From: Actinoplanes flavus
GTDB lineage: Bacteria > Actinomycetota > Actinomycetes > Mycobacteriales > Micromonosporaceae
Reading direction: 5' to 3'
Length of the DNA stretch: 64,000 nucleotides
NCBI RefSeq assembly: GCF_017592555.1
Contig: NZ_JAGFNS010000022.1
Coordinates: 76,983 to 140,982 of the forward strand
The translations under genes and the position numbers were made by a program. This document shows, one piece after another, positions 1 to 7,986 of the stretch. How positions within the stretch are numbered: the stretch's first letter is position 1; each line of letters begins with the position of its first letter. The notes below the pieces were generated by a model. The model was not told where the DNA came from. It saw only the letters and a program-made list of their open reading frames with translations, and searched no databases.

Positions 1-40
1 ATGATCGGCAAAGGCATCGACGGGAAGGGGGCGGGCCGGC

Positions 41-733
41 GTGCGGATCCTGATCGCGGATGATGACGCGGCCATCCGTGAGTCGCTGGAGCGGGTGCTC
101 CAGGTCGAGGGTTACGACACCAGCACCGTCGCCAACGGTCTCGCCGTGCTCGACCGGGTCGACGGGGCGGGCGGGGACACGCTGGATCTGCTGATCCTCG
201 ACGTGATGATGCCCCGCCTCGGCGGGTTGGAGACCTGCCGGCGGTTGCGGGCCGCGGGCCGGGACCTGCCGGTGCTGATGTTGACCGCCCGTGATCAGGT
301 CTCCGACCGGGTCACCGGGCTGGACGCGGGCGCCGACGACTACCTGCCCAAGCCGTTCGCCACCGAGGAGTTGCTGGCCCGGGTGCGGGCCCTGCTACGC
401 CGGCGCACGACCGCCGACGGGGAGTCGCAGATCCTGTCGTTCGCCGACGTCCGGCTCGATCCCGACAGGTTCGAGGCGTGGCGGGGCGGGCGGCCGCTGC
501 GCCTGACCCGGACCGAGTTCTCCCTCCTGCAGGTTCTCCTGCGCAACGCGACCCGGGTCCTGACCCGCGAGGCGCTGTTCGAGGCGATATGGGGCTTCGA
601 CATGAGCACCACCGCCAACAACCTCCAGGTGTACGTGAGCTACCTGCGCCGCAAGATGGAGGCCGAGGGTGAGCCGCGGTTGATCTACACGCTGCGTGGC
701 CTGGGATACACGTTGCGGGACACTCCGCCGTGA
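41..733 (+). CDS. OmpR/PhoB-family response regulator
   Basis: A 230-aa two-domain response regulator. The receiver domain (about residues 1-120) has the acidic pocket IADDD near the start, the phosphoacceptor Asp54 in LILDVMMPR, and the conserved Lys104 in PKPF. The C-terminal winged helix (about 130-228) includes LTRTEFSLL and VYVSYLRRK and ends in the usual GLGYTL. It would bind DNA as a phosphorylated dimer. The start is a GTG with a purine-rich stretch (GGGAAGGGGGCGGG) upstream. Its end overlaps the following kinase gene by 4 bp (GTGA), so the two form a coupled two-component pair. The regulon is unknown; the convergent MMPL gene next door is a possible target, which is inference. Confidence 0.95.
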   Translation: MRILIADDDAAIRESLERVLQVEGYDTSTVANGLAVLDRVDGAGGDTLDLLILDVMMPRLGGLETCRRLRAAGRDLPVLMLTARDQVSDRVTGLDAGADDYLPKPFATEELLARVRALLRRRTTADGESQILSFADVRLDPDRFEAWRGGRPLRLTRTEFSLLQVLLRNATRVLTREALFEAIWGFDMSTTANNLQVYVSYLRRKMEAEGEPRLIYTLRGLGYTLRDTPP

Positions 734-2175
734 ACGGGCACGCCCGCCGGGAACCGCGTCGGCTGACCCGATGGTGGCGCCGGCGGTCGCTGCGGACGAG
801 GATGACGGTGATCGCGGCGACGGCCATCGCGGTCAGCGTGTTCGCGGCCTTCCAGGTGGCCAGCGAGCTCCTGGACTGGGAACTGCGGAACACCGCCGAG
901 AATCAGCTGCGCGCCGACGCCCGCGTCCTGGCGGCGAACGCCGAGCGCGCCGGCCTGGCGCAGGTTCAGCTGCCGCCGTACCCGGGATCCGGCCGGCTGG
1001 TGCGGGTGGTCCTGCCCGACGGCTCGACCCGGACGCCGGCCGGCCAACCCGGGCTGCCCCCGGTCAGCGAGCACGCCGGGCGCGTGGCGCGGGGCACGTC
1101 CGCCGACCTGATGGAGTCGAAGGACGGCGACGACGACGGCTACCGCATCTACACGCTGCGGGCGGGCGACGGCGCGGTCCAGGTGGCCCGCGTCGCCGAC
1201 GACAGCCCGATCAACCGGTTCGGGCTGGGCATGCTGCTGATCGGGCTGCTCTGCGTGGTCGGCGGCGCCCTTGTCGGGCGGACCGTGGCGCGGACCGGGC
1301 TGGCACCGATCGACCGGCTGACCGCCGCCGCGGTACGTGTCGCGAACACCCGGGATCTCGACGCCGACATCCCGGATGAGGGCGGTGGGGAGATCCGGCG
1401 GCTGATCCAGGCGATCAACGACATGCTCGCCGCGCTCCGGGACTCCCGGCGGGCCCAGCGGCTGCTCGCCGAGGACGCCGCCCACGAACTCAAGACCCCG
1501 CTCACCAGCCTGCGCCTCAACATCGAGCTGTTGGTCCGGCTCGACCGGCGCGGCACCCTCGACACCGCCCTCTCGGCGGAGAGCCGGACCCGGTTGCTCA
1601 ACGATCTCGGCGCCCAGGTGGCCGAGTTGAGCACCCTTGCCGCCGAGCTGACCGACCTGGCGCGCGGTGACACGAGCGACGAGAACACCGAGTTGCTCGA
1701 CCTCGCCGACGTGGTGGTGGCCGCCGCGGCCCAGGCGCGTTCCCGCCTGCCCGACCTCGAGGTCGCGCTCGACGTGACCTCCGTGTGGGTGAGCGGGCGT
1801 CCCGCGGCGCTCCAGCGAGCGGTCCTCAACCTCATCGACAACGCCGGCAAGTGGTCCCCCGCGGACCAGCCGGTCCAGGTCCGGCTCCGTGCCGAGGGCG
1901 CCTCGGCGGTGCTCGAGGTCGACGACGCCGGGCCGGGCATCGACGCCGCCGACGTACCGCGGGTGTTCGACCGGTTCTACCGTGCCGACAGCGCCCGGGC
2001 GTTGCCGGGATCCGGTCTCGGGCTGTCGATCGTGCAGCGGGTCGTCCACGCCCACGGCGGCCGGGCCACCGTCGCCCGCTCCGCACGCGGTGGCGCGCTG
2101 CTCCGGGTCGACCTCCCGGCCGCGGTCCCGGCCGCACCGAGCGGAATCGAAGGGCAGCGACCGCCGGGCGCATGA
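730..2175 (+). CDS. Membrane sensor histidine kinase (HAMP-HisKA-HATPase)
   Basis: A 481-aa sensor kinase and cognate partner of the regulator just upstream. A basic N-terminus leads into a first membrane helix (about residues 24-44), an extracytoplasmic sensor segment of roughly 115 residues, a second helix (about 164-186) and a HAMP linker. The dimerisation helix carries the phosphorylated His252 in AHELKTPLTSLR. The ATPase domain shows the N box (NLIDNAGKWS), a G1-type box (DDAGPGI), the F box (VFDRFYR) and G2 (GSGLGLSIV). All catalytic boxes look intact. The sensor segment is rich in Asp and Gly and shows no recognisable domain. The GTG start overlaps the upstream stop codon. Confidence 0.95.
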   Translation: MNGHARREPRRLTRWWRRRSLRTRMTVIAATAIAVSVFAAFQVASELLDWELRNTAENQLRADARVLAANAERAGLAQVQLPPYPGSGRLVRVVLPDGSTRTPAGQPGLPPVSEHAGRVARGTSADLMESKDGDDDGYRIYTLRAGDGAVQVARVADDSPINRFGLGMLLIGLLCVVGGALVGRTVARTGLAPIDRLTAAAVRVANTRDLDADIPDEGGGEIRRLIQAINDMLAALRDSRRAQRLLAEDAAHELKTPLTSLRLNIELLVRLDRRGTLDTALSAESRTRLLNDLGAQVAELSTLAAELTDLARGDTSDENTELLDLADVVVAAAAQARSRLPDLEVALDVTSVWVSGRPAALQRAVLNLIDNAGKWSPADQPVQVRLRAEGASAVLEVDDAGPGIDAADVPRVFDRFYRADSARALPGSGLGLSIVQRVVHAHGGRATVARSARGGALLRVDLPAAVPAAPSGIEGQRPPGA

Positions 2176-2177
2176 AA

Positions 2178-2211
2178 GATCCGGGACGGGCCTGGGTCCC
2201 CGTCCCGGATC
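2178..2211. terminator. Bidirectional terminator hairpin between convergent genes
   Basis: A perfect 13-bp inverted repeat (2178-2190 with 2199-2211, arm GATCCGGGACGGG) with an 8-nt loop. It lies between the kinase stop codon and the stop of the MMPL gene on the other strand. U-tracts are short, as is common in high-GC actinomycetes. Confidence 0.75.
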
Positions 2212-2229
2212 TCGTCCGTGCCGCCGCGC

Positions 2230-4362
2230 TCACCGTTGCAGCGCGAGCTCCTCCTCGTCGGCGAGCGGCCGCGGCCCGTTCGGCGGCACCACCGCCGGCC
2301 GGGACAGCCGGCTCGGCCACCAGATCCGCCGGCCGATCAGCAGGGTGAGCGCGGGCACCAGGACCGACCGCACCAGCAGGGCGTCGAGCAGCACGCCGAA
2401 GGCGACCAGGAACCCGACCTCGATCAGCATCACCAGCGGAAGCGTGGTGAGGACCGCGAACGTGGCCGCCAGGACCAGACCCGCCGAGGTGATGACGCCA
2501 CCGGTGGCCGAGAGGGCTGTGAGCATGCCCTCTCGGGTGCCGAGACGCACGGTCTCCTCCCGGGCCCGGCTGGCCAGGAAGATGTTGTAGTCGACGCCGA
2601 GCGCCACCAGGAACAGGAATGCCAGCAGCGGCACCGAGTAGTCGATGCCCTGGAACCCGAGGACCGTGTCGAAGATGAACACGCTGCCGCCGAAGGCCGC
2701 GGCGAAGGAGACGATCACGGTGGCCATCAGGACCAGCGGGGCCACGATCGCGCGCAGCAGCAACCCGAGGACGATCAGGACGACGGCGAGCACCAGCGGG
2801 ATCACCAATTTCTCGTCGCGGCTGGTGGTGACCTCGGTGTCGAGGTTCTCCGCACTGGGCCCGCCGACGATCGCCTGCGCCCCGCTCACCGCGTGCACGG
2901 CGGTGCGTACCCGCTTGATCGTGTCGTACTCCGCGGCGGTGTCCGGCGCGTCCGTCGGGAACACGGAGATGTCGGCCCAGCCACCGCTGGTCTGACCCGG
3001 GACGGCCACCGCCACACCCGGGGTGTCCTTGACGACGGCGAGCACCCGCTCCTGGTAGGCCGGCCGCGTGAAGACTGTCATCGGCTGGCCGCCGAGCTCC
3101 GGGAAGTGCTGGCGGAGGACGGTGAAGCCGGTGACCGACTCCGGCGCGGACAGGAACTGGTCCTGCTCCCGCAGGGCACCGGTGTTGCCGGCCAGCCCGA
3201 GGGCGAGCACGCCGAGGATGCCGAACGAGCCGAGCGTCGCCACCCATCGACGGCGGCTGATGGTGGCGCCGAGTCGTCCCCACAGGCCCGGCTTCTCCGC
3301 GACGGCCGTACTGAACCGCGGGATGGCCGGCCAGAAGATCCGCCTGCCCAGCACCACGAGCACCGCCGGGAACAGCGTCAGCATGGCCACCAGGGCGCAC
3401 AGGATGCCGGCCGCACCGATCGGGCCCAGCCCGCTGGTGCTGTTCAGGTCCGCGACGAGCAGGCAGAGCAGGCCGGCGACCACGGTGGCCGCGGACGCGA
3501 CGATGGCCGGCGCCGCGCCGCGGAGCGCGTGGACCATCGCGACCCGGACGTTCTCGTGGTGGTGCAGGGTCTCCCGGTAGCGGGCGATGAGCAGCAGCGC
3601 GTAGTCCGTGCCGACGCCGAACACCAGGATCGTCAGCAGCGCCGAATTCTGGTCGTTGACCACGATGCCGAAGCCCTTGACGAGCAGGTAGACGGTCGCC
3701 ATCGCGGTCAGTGCGGCCACGCCGACGACAACGAGCGGGATGAACCACAGCACCGGGCTGCGGTAGGTGAGGATGAGCAGGACCGTGACGACGATGACGG
3801 TGGTGAGGAAGACCTGCAGGTCGATGCCGTCGAAGACGGCGTCCATGTCGCCGTCGACCGCGGCCGGGCCGGTCACGTCGAGTTCCAGGCCGGCGGGGCG
3901 GTCCTTCGCGGCGTCACGCAACGGGCCGACGATGGCCTCCGGTCCGCCGTAGGTCGTGCTCACGTCGAGGGTGAACATCATCGCCTCGCCGTCGGTGGAG
4001 AGTCTCGTCGTCGGGCCGTCGTCGCCCTCGCCGGCCGCCGTGTTCGGCGGGTACCGCTTGGCCAGGGTGTCGTGGTGGCGCTCGACCGTCGCCCGGTCGG
4101 CGTCGGTCATGCCGCCGGCGCGGTGGTACACGAAGACGAACGTGTTGTCCTCGCCGCCGGGGAGACTGTCCTCCAGGACCGCCACCTTGGTGGACTCGGC
4201 ACTGGCCGGCAGCGTGTCCACGGCTCTGTCGGTGGTGACCGAACTCAACTTTCCGCTCAACGGCACCATGACCGCCGCCAGCGCCATCCACAAGCCGATC
4301 ACCAACCACGGCACCCACCGGCCGGCCAGCCGACCGGGCGGCGCTGTGTTGACTGCCATCAA
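2230..4362 (-). CDS. MMPL/RND-family membrane transporter
   Basis: A 710-aa integral membrane protein of the MMPL family, which exports lipids or hydrophobic drugs in actinobacteria. The layout is the family's duplicated one: a first membrane helix (about 20-38), a large extracytoplasmic loop (about 40-180), a block of five or six helices including the motif GVGTDYALLL, a second loop (about 370-520) and a second helix block with GVDYNIFLASRAREE. The GxxxDY elements in both halves are the proton-relay signature. Length matches MmpL-like proteins of soil actinomycetes. The gene stands alone, with a long upstream region (4363-4567) shared with the divergent lipoprotein gene, and that region carries operator-like sequences. 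Substrate cannot be read from the sequence. Confidence 0.93.
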   Translation of the reverse strand: MMAVNTAPPGRLAGRWVPWLVIGLWMALAAVMVPLSGKLSSVTTDRAVDTLPASAESTKVAVLEDSLPGGEDNTFVFVYHRAGGMTDADRATVERHHDTLAKRYPPNTAAGEGDDGPTTRLSTDGEAMMFTLDVSTTYGGPEAIVGPLRDAAKDRPAGLELDVTGPAAVDGDMDAVFDGIDLQVFLTTVIVVTVLLILTYRSPVLWFIPLVVVGVAALTAMATVYLLVKGFGIVVNDQNSALLTILVFGVGTDYALLLIARYRETLHHHENVRVAMVHALRGAAPAIVASAATVVAGLLCLLVADLNSTSGLGPIGAAGILCALVAMLTLFPAVLVVLGRRIFWPAIPRFSTAVAEKPGLWGRLGATISRRRWVATLGSFGILGVLALGLAGNTGALREQDQFLSAPESVTGFTVLRQHFPELGGQPMTVFTRPAYQERVLAVVKDTPGVAVAVPGQTSGGWADISVFPTDAPDTAAEYDTIKRVRTAVHAVSGAQAIVGGPSAENLDTEVTTSRDEKLVIPLVLAVVLIVLGLLLRAIVAPLVLMATVIVSFAAAFGGSVFIFDTVLGFQGIDYSVPLLAFLFLVALGVDYNIFLASRAREETVRLGTREGMLTALSATGGVITSAGLVLAATFAVLTTLPLVMLIEVGFLVAFGVLLDALLVRSVLVPALTLLIGRRIWWPSRLSRPAVVPPNGPRPLADEEELALQR

Positions 4363-4402
4363 TAGCCTCCTGCATTCGCGTTACGTCGCTCGTCTGAGGC
4401 CG

Positions 4403-4450
4403 CATTCGTACCGGGCGAATCTGAGACGACCGTTAGAACGCGCTCAGCCC
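4403..4450 (-). promoter_or_regulatory. Shared promoter/operator element, copy 1 (ahead of MMPL gene)
   Basis: About 48 bp upstream of the MMPL gene that is closely matched by 6577-6625, upstream of the LuxR-type regulator gene. Both copies have the same orientation relative to the gene they precede. The core GACGACCGTTAGAACG contains an AACG-like/CGTT inverted half-site pair. On the coding strand the far end offers a -10-like TACGAAT here and TATGCAT in the second copy. Most likely a shared promoter with a regulator site; the regulator is unknown. Confidence 0.6.
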
Positions 4451-4485
4451 GGGTGACCGGACCAGACGGCGGCGCTCCGGAGAGT

Positions 4486-4530
4486 GGTACCGCGGTACCG
4501 CCCCTCCCACGGGAATGACGACCGCGGTAC
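4486..4530. promoter_or_regulatory. Palindromic operator-like sites before the lipoprotein gene
   Basis: A perfect 14-bp palindrome GGTACCGCGGTACC (4486-4499) is followed by a near copy of its central part, ACCGCGGTAC, at 4521-4530. The spacing of about three and a half helical turns and the position 40-80 bp before the start codon fit a repressor operator, for example of TetR type. No cognate repressor gene lies in the window. Confidence 0.4.
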
Positions 4531-4567
4531 GACGAAACGGGACGGATGCGGGCCTAGCTTTCGAGCC

Positions 4568-5776
4568 ATGACGAAACCTGATAGCCCACTGTGGAAACTC
4601 GGGGCGGGCACCATGGCGCTGGTGACGGCGTTCGCTGCCGTCGCCGCCTGCGGGTCGGACGCCGACAACAGTGCGGCTCCCTCCCCGGCCGGCCCGCACA
4701 GCGCGCACGCGGGCGGGTCGTCGGCTCCACCCCAGCCGCTACGCGCCGGCGAGCGGTTCGTCGAGCTGAGGATGGCCGAGGCCTACACGCCCGCGCCGCC
4801 CGCGGGCGGCGGCTCGGACGAGTACCGGTGTCAGGCGATCGATCCGGGCCTGACCAAGACGGCGTTCCTGACCGGGACCCAGTTCGCACCGGAGAACGTC
4901 GCCATCGCGCACCACGCGATCGTGTACGCCGTGCCGCCGGCCGGCGCCGCCGCGGTGCGCAAGCAGGACGCGAAGACCCCCGGTCTCGGCTGGCAGTGTT
5001 TCGGCGGGACCGGCGTGGCCGGCGCCGAGGTCGAGGAGGGGGACGCGGCGTGGGTGGACACGTGGGCGCCGGGCGCCACGGAGACGCTGCTCGACCAGGA
5101 CGCCGGCTACAAGCTGGAGCCGGGCAGCCTGCTCGTCCTCCAGATCCACTACAACCTGCTCGCGACCGACGGCAAGCCGACCGGCTCGGACCGCTCGTCG
5201 GTGCGGCTGCGGCTGACGGACGGCACGCCGCGGACCCGGGAACTCGAAACGTGGTCGGTCGACGCGCCGACCGACCTGCCCTGCGCCGCCGACGAGTCGG
5301 GTCCGCTCTGTGACCGGGCGGCCTCGATCGCGGACGTGACGAAGCGGTTCGGGCCGGACGTCGGCGAGATGGCGGACCGCCAGGTGGAGGAGTGCGGCCG
5401 GGGCGTGCCGAAGCCCGGTGACACCCAGAGCTGCGACCACGAGGTGGAGGCGCCGATGACGCTGTACGCCGGTTTCGGCCACATGCACATGCTCGGGCGG
5501 GCCTTGAAGGTCGAACTCAACCCGGGTACGCCGAAGGCCAGGGTCGTCCTGGACGTGCCACAGTTCGACTTCGACAACCAGCGGCTGATGAAGCTGCCGG
5601 CGCCGGTGGAGGTCGGTCCGGGGGACACGCTGCGGGTGACCTGCACGCACGACGCGGGGCTGCGCAAACTGGTGCCGCAGCTGAAGAAGCTGCCGCCCCG
5701 CTACGTCGTGTGGGGCGACGGGACCAGCGACGAGATGTGTACGGGCATCATGACGGTCTCCCTCCGCAAGTCCTGA
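4568..5776 (+). CDS. Lipoprotein with copper type II monooxygenase-like fold
   Basis: A 402-aa exported lipoprotein. The signal peptide ends in a lipobox with Cys28 (VAAC), then a Ser/Pro/Gly-rich linker. The body resembles copper type II, ascorbate-dependent monooxygenases (PHM/DBM family): His115-His116 in IAHHAIVY and His194 in IHYNL fit the CuH-side ligands; HMH at 305-307 and Met390 in DEMC fit the CuM site. The DEMC motif near the C-terminus is typical of the family. It would act outside the membrane on a small organic substrate, though many bacterial members have no known reaction. Start chosen at the ATG that gives a clean signal peptide rather than an in-frame GTG at 4484. Confidence 0.85.
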   Translation: MTKPDSPLWKLGAGTMALVTAFAAVAACGSDADNSAAPSPAGPHSAHAGGSSAPPQPLRAGERFVELRMAEAYTPAPPAGGGSDEYRCQAIDPGLTKTAFLTGTQFAPENVAIAHHAIVYAVPPAGAAAVRKQDAKTPGLGWQCFGGTGVAGAEVEEGDAAWVDTWAPGATETLLDQDAGYKLEPGSLLVLQIHYNLLATDGKPTGSDRSSVRLRLTDGTPRTRELETWSVDAPTDLPCAADESGPLCDRAASIADVTKRFGPDVGEMADRQVEECGRGVPKPGDTQSCDHEVEAPMTLYAGFGHMHMLGRALKVELNPGTPKARVVLDVPQFDFDNQRLMKLPAPVEVGPGDTLRVTCTHDAGLRKLVPQLKKLPPRYVVWGDGTSDEMCTGIMTVSLRKS

Positions 5777-5783
5777 GAAGGCG

Positions 5784-5818
5784 TCGAACGTGTGTGGGCT
5801 GAGCTCACACACGTTCGA
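5784..5818. terminator. Bidirectional terminator hairpin
   Basis: A perfect 13-bp inverted repeat (arm TCGAACGTGTGTG, 5784-5796 with 5806-5818) around a 9-nt loop, placed between the convergent lipoprotein and LuxR-type genes. It overlaps the last codons of the regulator gene, whose stop is at 5805-5807. Confidence 0.75.
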
Positions 5819-6497
5819 CACTGGACGGGCGCTGAACCGGCCGGGTGAGTCTCAGGTCGTAGGCGAGGATGACGGCCTGGATCCGGTCCCGGGCGCCGAT
5901 CTTGGCGAGGACCCGCCCGACGTGGGTCTTCACCGTCGACTCCGACAGCGTGAACCGTCGCGCGATCTCGCCGTTGGTGAGGCCGTGGCCGATGGCGACG
6001 AGGACCTCGCGCTCGCGGTCGGTCAGGAAGTTCAGCCGGGGATCCTGGCGCACGGGCCGGCCGAGGTCGTCGTCGAGCCGGTCAGCGAACGCGTCGAGCA
6101 GCCGCCGAGTCAGCGCCGGCGCGATCACCGCGTCCCCGGCGGCGACGGCCCGGATGCCGGCGAGCAGCTCCTCCGGGCGGATGTCCTTCAGCAGGAAACC
6201 GCTCGCCCCGGCCCGCAGCGCGGCGAACGCGTACCGTTCCACGTCGAACGTCGTCAGCACCAGGATCCGCGAACGCCCACCGGCCGCGACGATGCGCCGG
6301 GTGGCCTCGATCCCGTCGACGCCCGGCATGCGGATGTCCATCAGCACCACGTCGGGACGCAGCTCGGTGATCCGTCGAACGGCCTCGGCGCCGTTCTCGG
6401 CCTCACCGACGATCTCGGTGTCGGGGGTGCTCTCCAGCAGCATGCGAACCCCGAGGCGCTGCAGCGGCTGGGCGTCCACCACCAGCACAGAGATCAT
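5805..6497 (-). CDS. NarL/LuxR-family response regulator
   Basis: A 230-aa response regulator. The receiver domain opens with ISVLVVDAQ and has the phosphoacceptor Asp in VVLMDIRMPG (about residue 54). The C-terminal LuxR-type helix-turn-helix runs from LTDREREVLVAIGHGLTNGE through STVKTHVGRVLAKI. The second acidic pocket residue near the N-terminus is Asp-Ala-Gln rather than Asp-Asp, a common variant. The ATG start at 6497 was chosen because the receiver fold begins right there; upstream in-frame codons give no conserved sequence. No sensor kinase is adjacent, so it is an orphan here. Its promoter region carries the element shared with the MMPL gene, suggesting common control. Confidence 0.92.
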   Translation of the reverse strand: MISVLVVDAQPLQRLGVRMLLESTPDTEIVGEAENGAEAVRRITELRPDVVLMDIRMPGVDGIEATRRIVAAGGRSRILVLTTFDVERYAFAALRAGASGFLLKDIRPEELLAGIRAVAAGDAVIAPALTRRLLDAFADRLDDDLGRPVRQDPRLNFLTDREREVLVAIGHGLTNGEIARRFTLSESTVKTHVGRVLAKIGARDRIQAVILAYDLRLTRPVQRPSSVERV

Positions 6498-6576
6498 GAA
6501 TGGCTGCCTTTCAGGTGGGCGGTCGGCGCGTTCGGCCATGCCGCCGAGACGGAGACCCGCGCCGCCCGGCGATGCC

Positions 6577-6625
6577 CATGCATACCGAGCGAACCTGAAA
6601 CGACCGTTAGAACGGCACTCAGCCC
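6577..6625 (-). promoter_or_regulatory. Shared promoter/operator element, copy 2 (ahead of LuxR-type gene)
   Basis: Second copy of the element at 4403-4450. The central stretch ACGACCGTTAGAACG is identical in both, and the flanks differ by a few substitutions and one indel. It lies about 80-130 bp upstream of the regulator start codon and includes AACG-AC-CGTT, an imperfect palindrome. Confidence 0.6.
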
Positions 6626-6709
6626 GATGGGCGCCGACGCCGCCGACGCCCACGCGTCAGGAACCCGCCTGAGTACCGAAGCCATACCGTACAAAAGTGT
6701 TTTCAAGAA

Positions 6710-6783
6710 TGGAGGCCGCAACCGGATTCGAACCGGTGTCGATCGTTTTGCAGACGATTCCCTGACCACTCGGGCATGCGGCC
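6710..6783 (-). tRNA. tRNA-Cys(GCA)
   Basis: A cloverleaf can be drawn on the minus strand: acceptor GGCCGCA/TGCGGCC, an anticodon stem of TCGT/ACGA type with loop CTGCAAA (anticodon GCA), and a T arm with GGTTCGAATCC. Discriminator T at 6713 is followed by a genome-encoded CCA (6710-6712). Confidence 0.95.
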
Positions 6784-6794
6784 GTTAAATGGCG

Positions 6795-6878
6795 TGCGGG
6801 CGGCAGGATTCGAACCTGCTCAGCGCTTTGGCAACCGGTTTACAGCCGGCCCCGACTCTCCCACGTCGGCGCGCCCGC
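6795..6878 (-). tRNA. tRNA-Tyr(GTA)
   Basis: A class II tRNA with a long variable arm, as bacterial tRNA-Tyr requires. Acceptor GCGGGCG/CGCCCGC, anticodon stem CCGG/CCGG with loop CTGTAAA (anticodon GTA), T arm GGTTCGAATCC and discriminator A. No CCA is encoded. It lies 11 bp upstream of tRNA-Cys, so the two are probably cotranscribed. Confidence 0.95.
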
Positions 6879-6883
6879 TCGGG

Positions 6884-6929
6884 TTGAAAAAGAAGACGCC
6901 GCCCGCTCCCACCAGGGGACGGGCGGCGT
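6884..6929 (-). terminator. Rho-independent terminator of the 7059-7901 gene
   Basis: A strong minus-strand hairpin, with a 10-bp outer stem (6896-6905 with 6920-6929, CGCCGCCCG core) and a further 4-bp inner stem, followed by the T-rich tract TCTTCTTTTT. It lies downstream of the membrane protein gene and upstream of the tRNA pair. Confidence 0.8.
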
Positions 6930-7058
6930 GGCAAGCATCGCGAACGGCTCTAGCCACACCACCGGTCCGGGGCATAACAGACGCGACACATAACCGATCT
7001 CCTTCTCGAGCCGTTCGAAGCTGTGGCCCACATTAATCAAGCGCCGGGAAATGCGCAA

Positions 7059-7901
7059 CTATTTAAATAGGCCGCCGGTGGCGAGCTCCACGAGCCGGTC
7101 GACGGTGAACGGCAGCGATTTCAGCGGTGTGCCGCCCTCGCCGCTGGTGGACAGTCCCTGCGCCAGGAAGACGACGGTCCCGTCCGGGTGACGGTAGGCC
7201 ACCCACTGGTCGACCCCGTCCCGCCCGCTCGGCCCGGTCACGACACCCACCTCGGTCCCGCCGATGTCGGGCTTCTCGCAGGCGCCGCCGATCCCCCAGA
7301 ACGACGTGGCCAGTTCGCACACGTCGGCCGGCAGGTCGTTGCCCGGCTCGTGGACCTCGACGAGGACCTGCCCGGTCCGGCCGTCCTTGACCAGCGGCAC
7401 CGACACCAGGTAGGCCCAGTGGTCGCCCTCGACGGTGGCCTGGTGGTAGCGCCACGGAATGTCCTCCGGCCCGGTGCCGTTCGGCACCGTGTAGCCGGCC
7501 GGCGCCACCTCGATCAGCTTCTCGAGCAGGGCCACGCCGTGCTGGTAGTGCACGCCGGAGTCGGCGGTGGCGTCACCGCTCGCCTCGGCCGGCCAGGACG
7601 GCTTGGTGTTCTCCTCCGTCGGCACGGCCCCGGACGGGAAGGCCGTGGGGAGCGCCTCCGCCGGCGCGGACGGTCCGGCGGCCGGTGCCCAGCCCGTACC
7701 CCCGCCGAGGTAGCCCTGACCGGGCAGGGCCGCGAGGGTGACGCCCAGGACGACCACCGCGGTGCCGGCACAGGCCAGGACGGTGCGCCGCCGGGCGGCG
7801 CGGCGGGCCGTGACGAGCGCCGTCCGCGACTCCATCGGTGGCGGCTCGGCATGCTGCGTGATGGTGGCGCGCAGGGCGGTGCGAAGCTCGTTCTCGTCCA
7901 C
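7059..7901 (-). CDS. Membrane-anchored protein, probable partner (anti-sigma-like) of the interrupted SigE-type sigma factor
   Basis: A 280-aa protein with a short cytoplasmic N-terminus (MDENELRTALRATI), a basic patch ARRAARRRT, one membrane helix (about residues 40-60) and an extracytoplasmic domain of about 215 residues rich in Gly, Pro and Thr. This layout is common for genes that directly follow SigE-family sigma genes in actinomycetes, where the cytoplasmic stub may hold the sigma factor; no zinc-binding anti-sigma motif is visible, so the role is inference. The GTG start has an SD-like GAGGGGA and sits 9 bp after the stop of the sigma-factor C-terminal fragment. The element inserted upstream has separated it from the original promoter. 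Confidence 0.8.
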   Translation of the reverse strand: MDENELRTALRATITQHAEPPPMESRTALVTARRAARRRTVLACAGTAVVVLGVTLAALPGQGYLGGGTGWAPAAGPSAPAEALPTAFPSGAVPTEENTKPSWPAEASGDATADSGVHYQHGVALLEKLIEVAPAGYTVPNGTGPEDIPWRYHQATVEGDHWAYLVSVPLVKDGRTGQVLVEVHEPGNDLPADVCELATSFWGIGGACEKPDIGGTEVGVVTGPSGRDGVDQWVAYRHPDGTVVFLAQGLSTSGEGGTPLKSLPFTVDRLVELATGGLFK

Positions 7902-7910
7902 GGGGTCCCC

Positions 7911-7985
7911 TCAGTCGGCGTTCACGGGATGGGCGACCAGCGTGCGCAGCGTCTCGAGGCCGCGCGCCGCCTGGCTCTTGACGGT
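7911..7985 (-). pseudogene. C-terminal fragment of SigE-family sigma factor, cut off by element insertion
   Basis: The last ~24 codons of a sigma factor: TVKSQAARGLETLRTLV, the second half of the region 4 helix-turn-helix, then the natural stop at 7911. The reading frame opens abruptly at the element junction and has no plausible start. Its missing N-terminal 140 codons are at 61991-62412, ending in LGCSAGT just where this piece begins. Joined at the common AC (minus strand) the ORF is 495 nt and in frame. Confidence 0.9.
7984..7985. other. Left attachment junction core (attL)
   Basis: Deduced crossover position. The plus strand reads GACG-GT-AGTCAATG here and ATGTGA-GT-TCCCGCGG at the right junction (61991-61992). 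Only the GT is shared if the restored gene is to read Gly-Thr-Val-Lys-Ser, as in the family. An alternative core AGT at 7986-7988 would also be in frame but adds one Thr codon. A 2-bp core suits a large serine recombinase. Confidence 0.7.
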
Positions 7986-7986
7986 A

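Noticed and set aside
685..4365. Long open frames antisense to the histidine kinase and MMPL genes (for example 2218-4365 plus, 715 codons)
   Set aside because: They are high-GC third-position shadows: Arg/His/Asp/Gln-rich, no domains, and exactly opposite well-supported genes.
6710..6878. tRNA-Cys or tRNA-Tyr as the integration target
   Set aside because: Both tRNA genes are intact, no 3' tRNA fragment occurs at the other end of the element, and the sigma gene halves locate the junctions more than 1 kb away.
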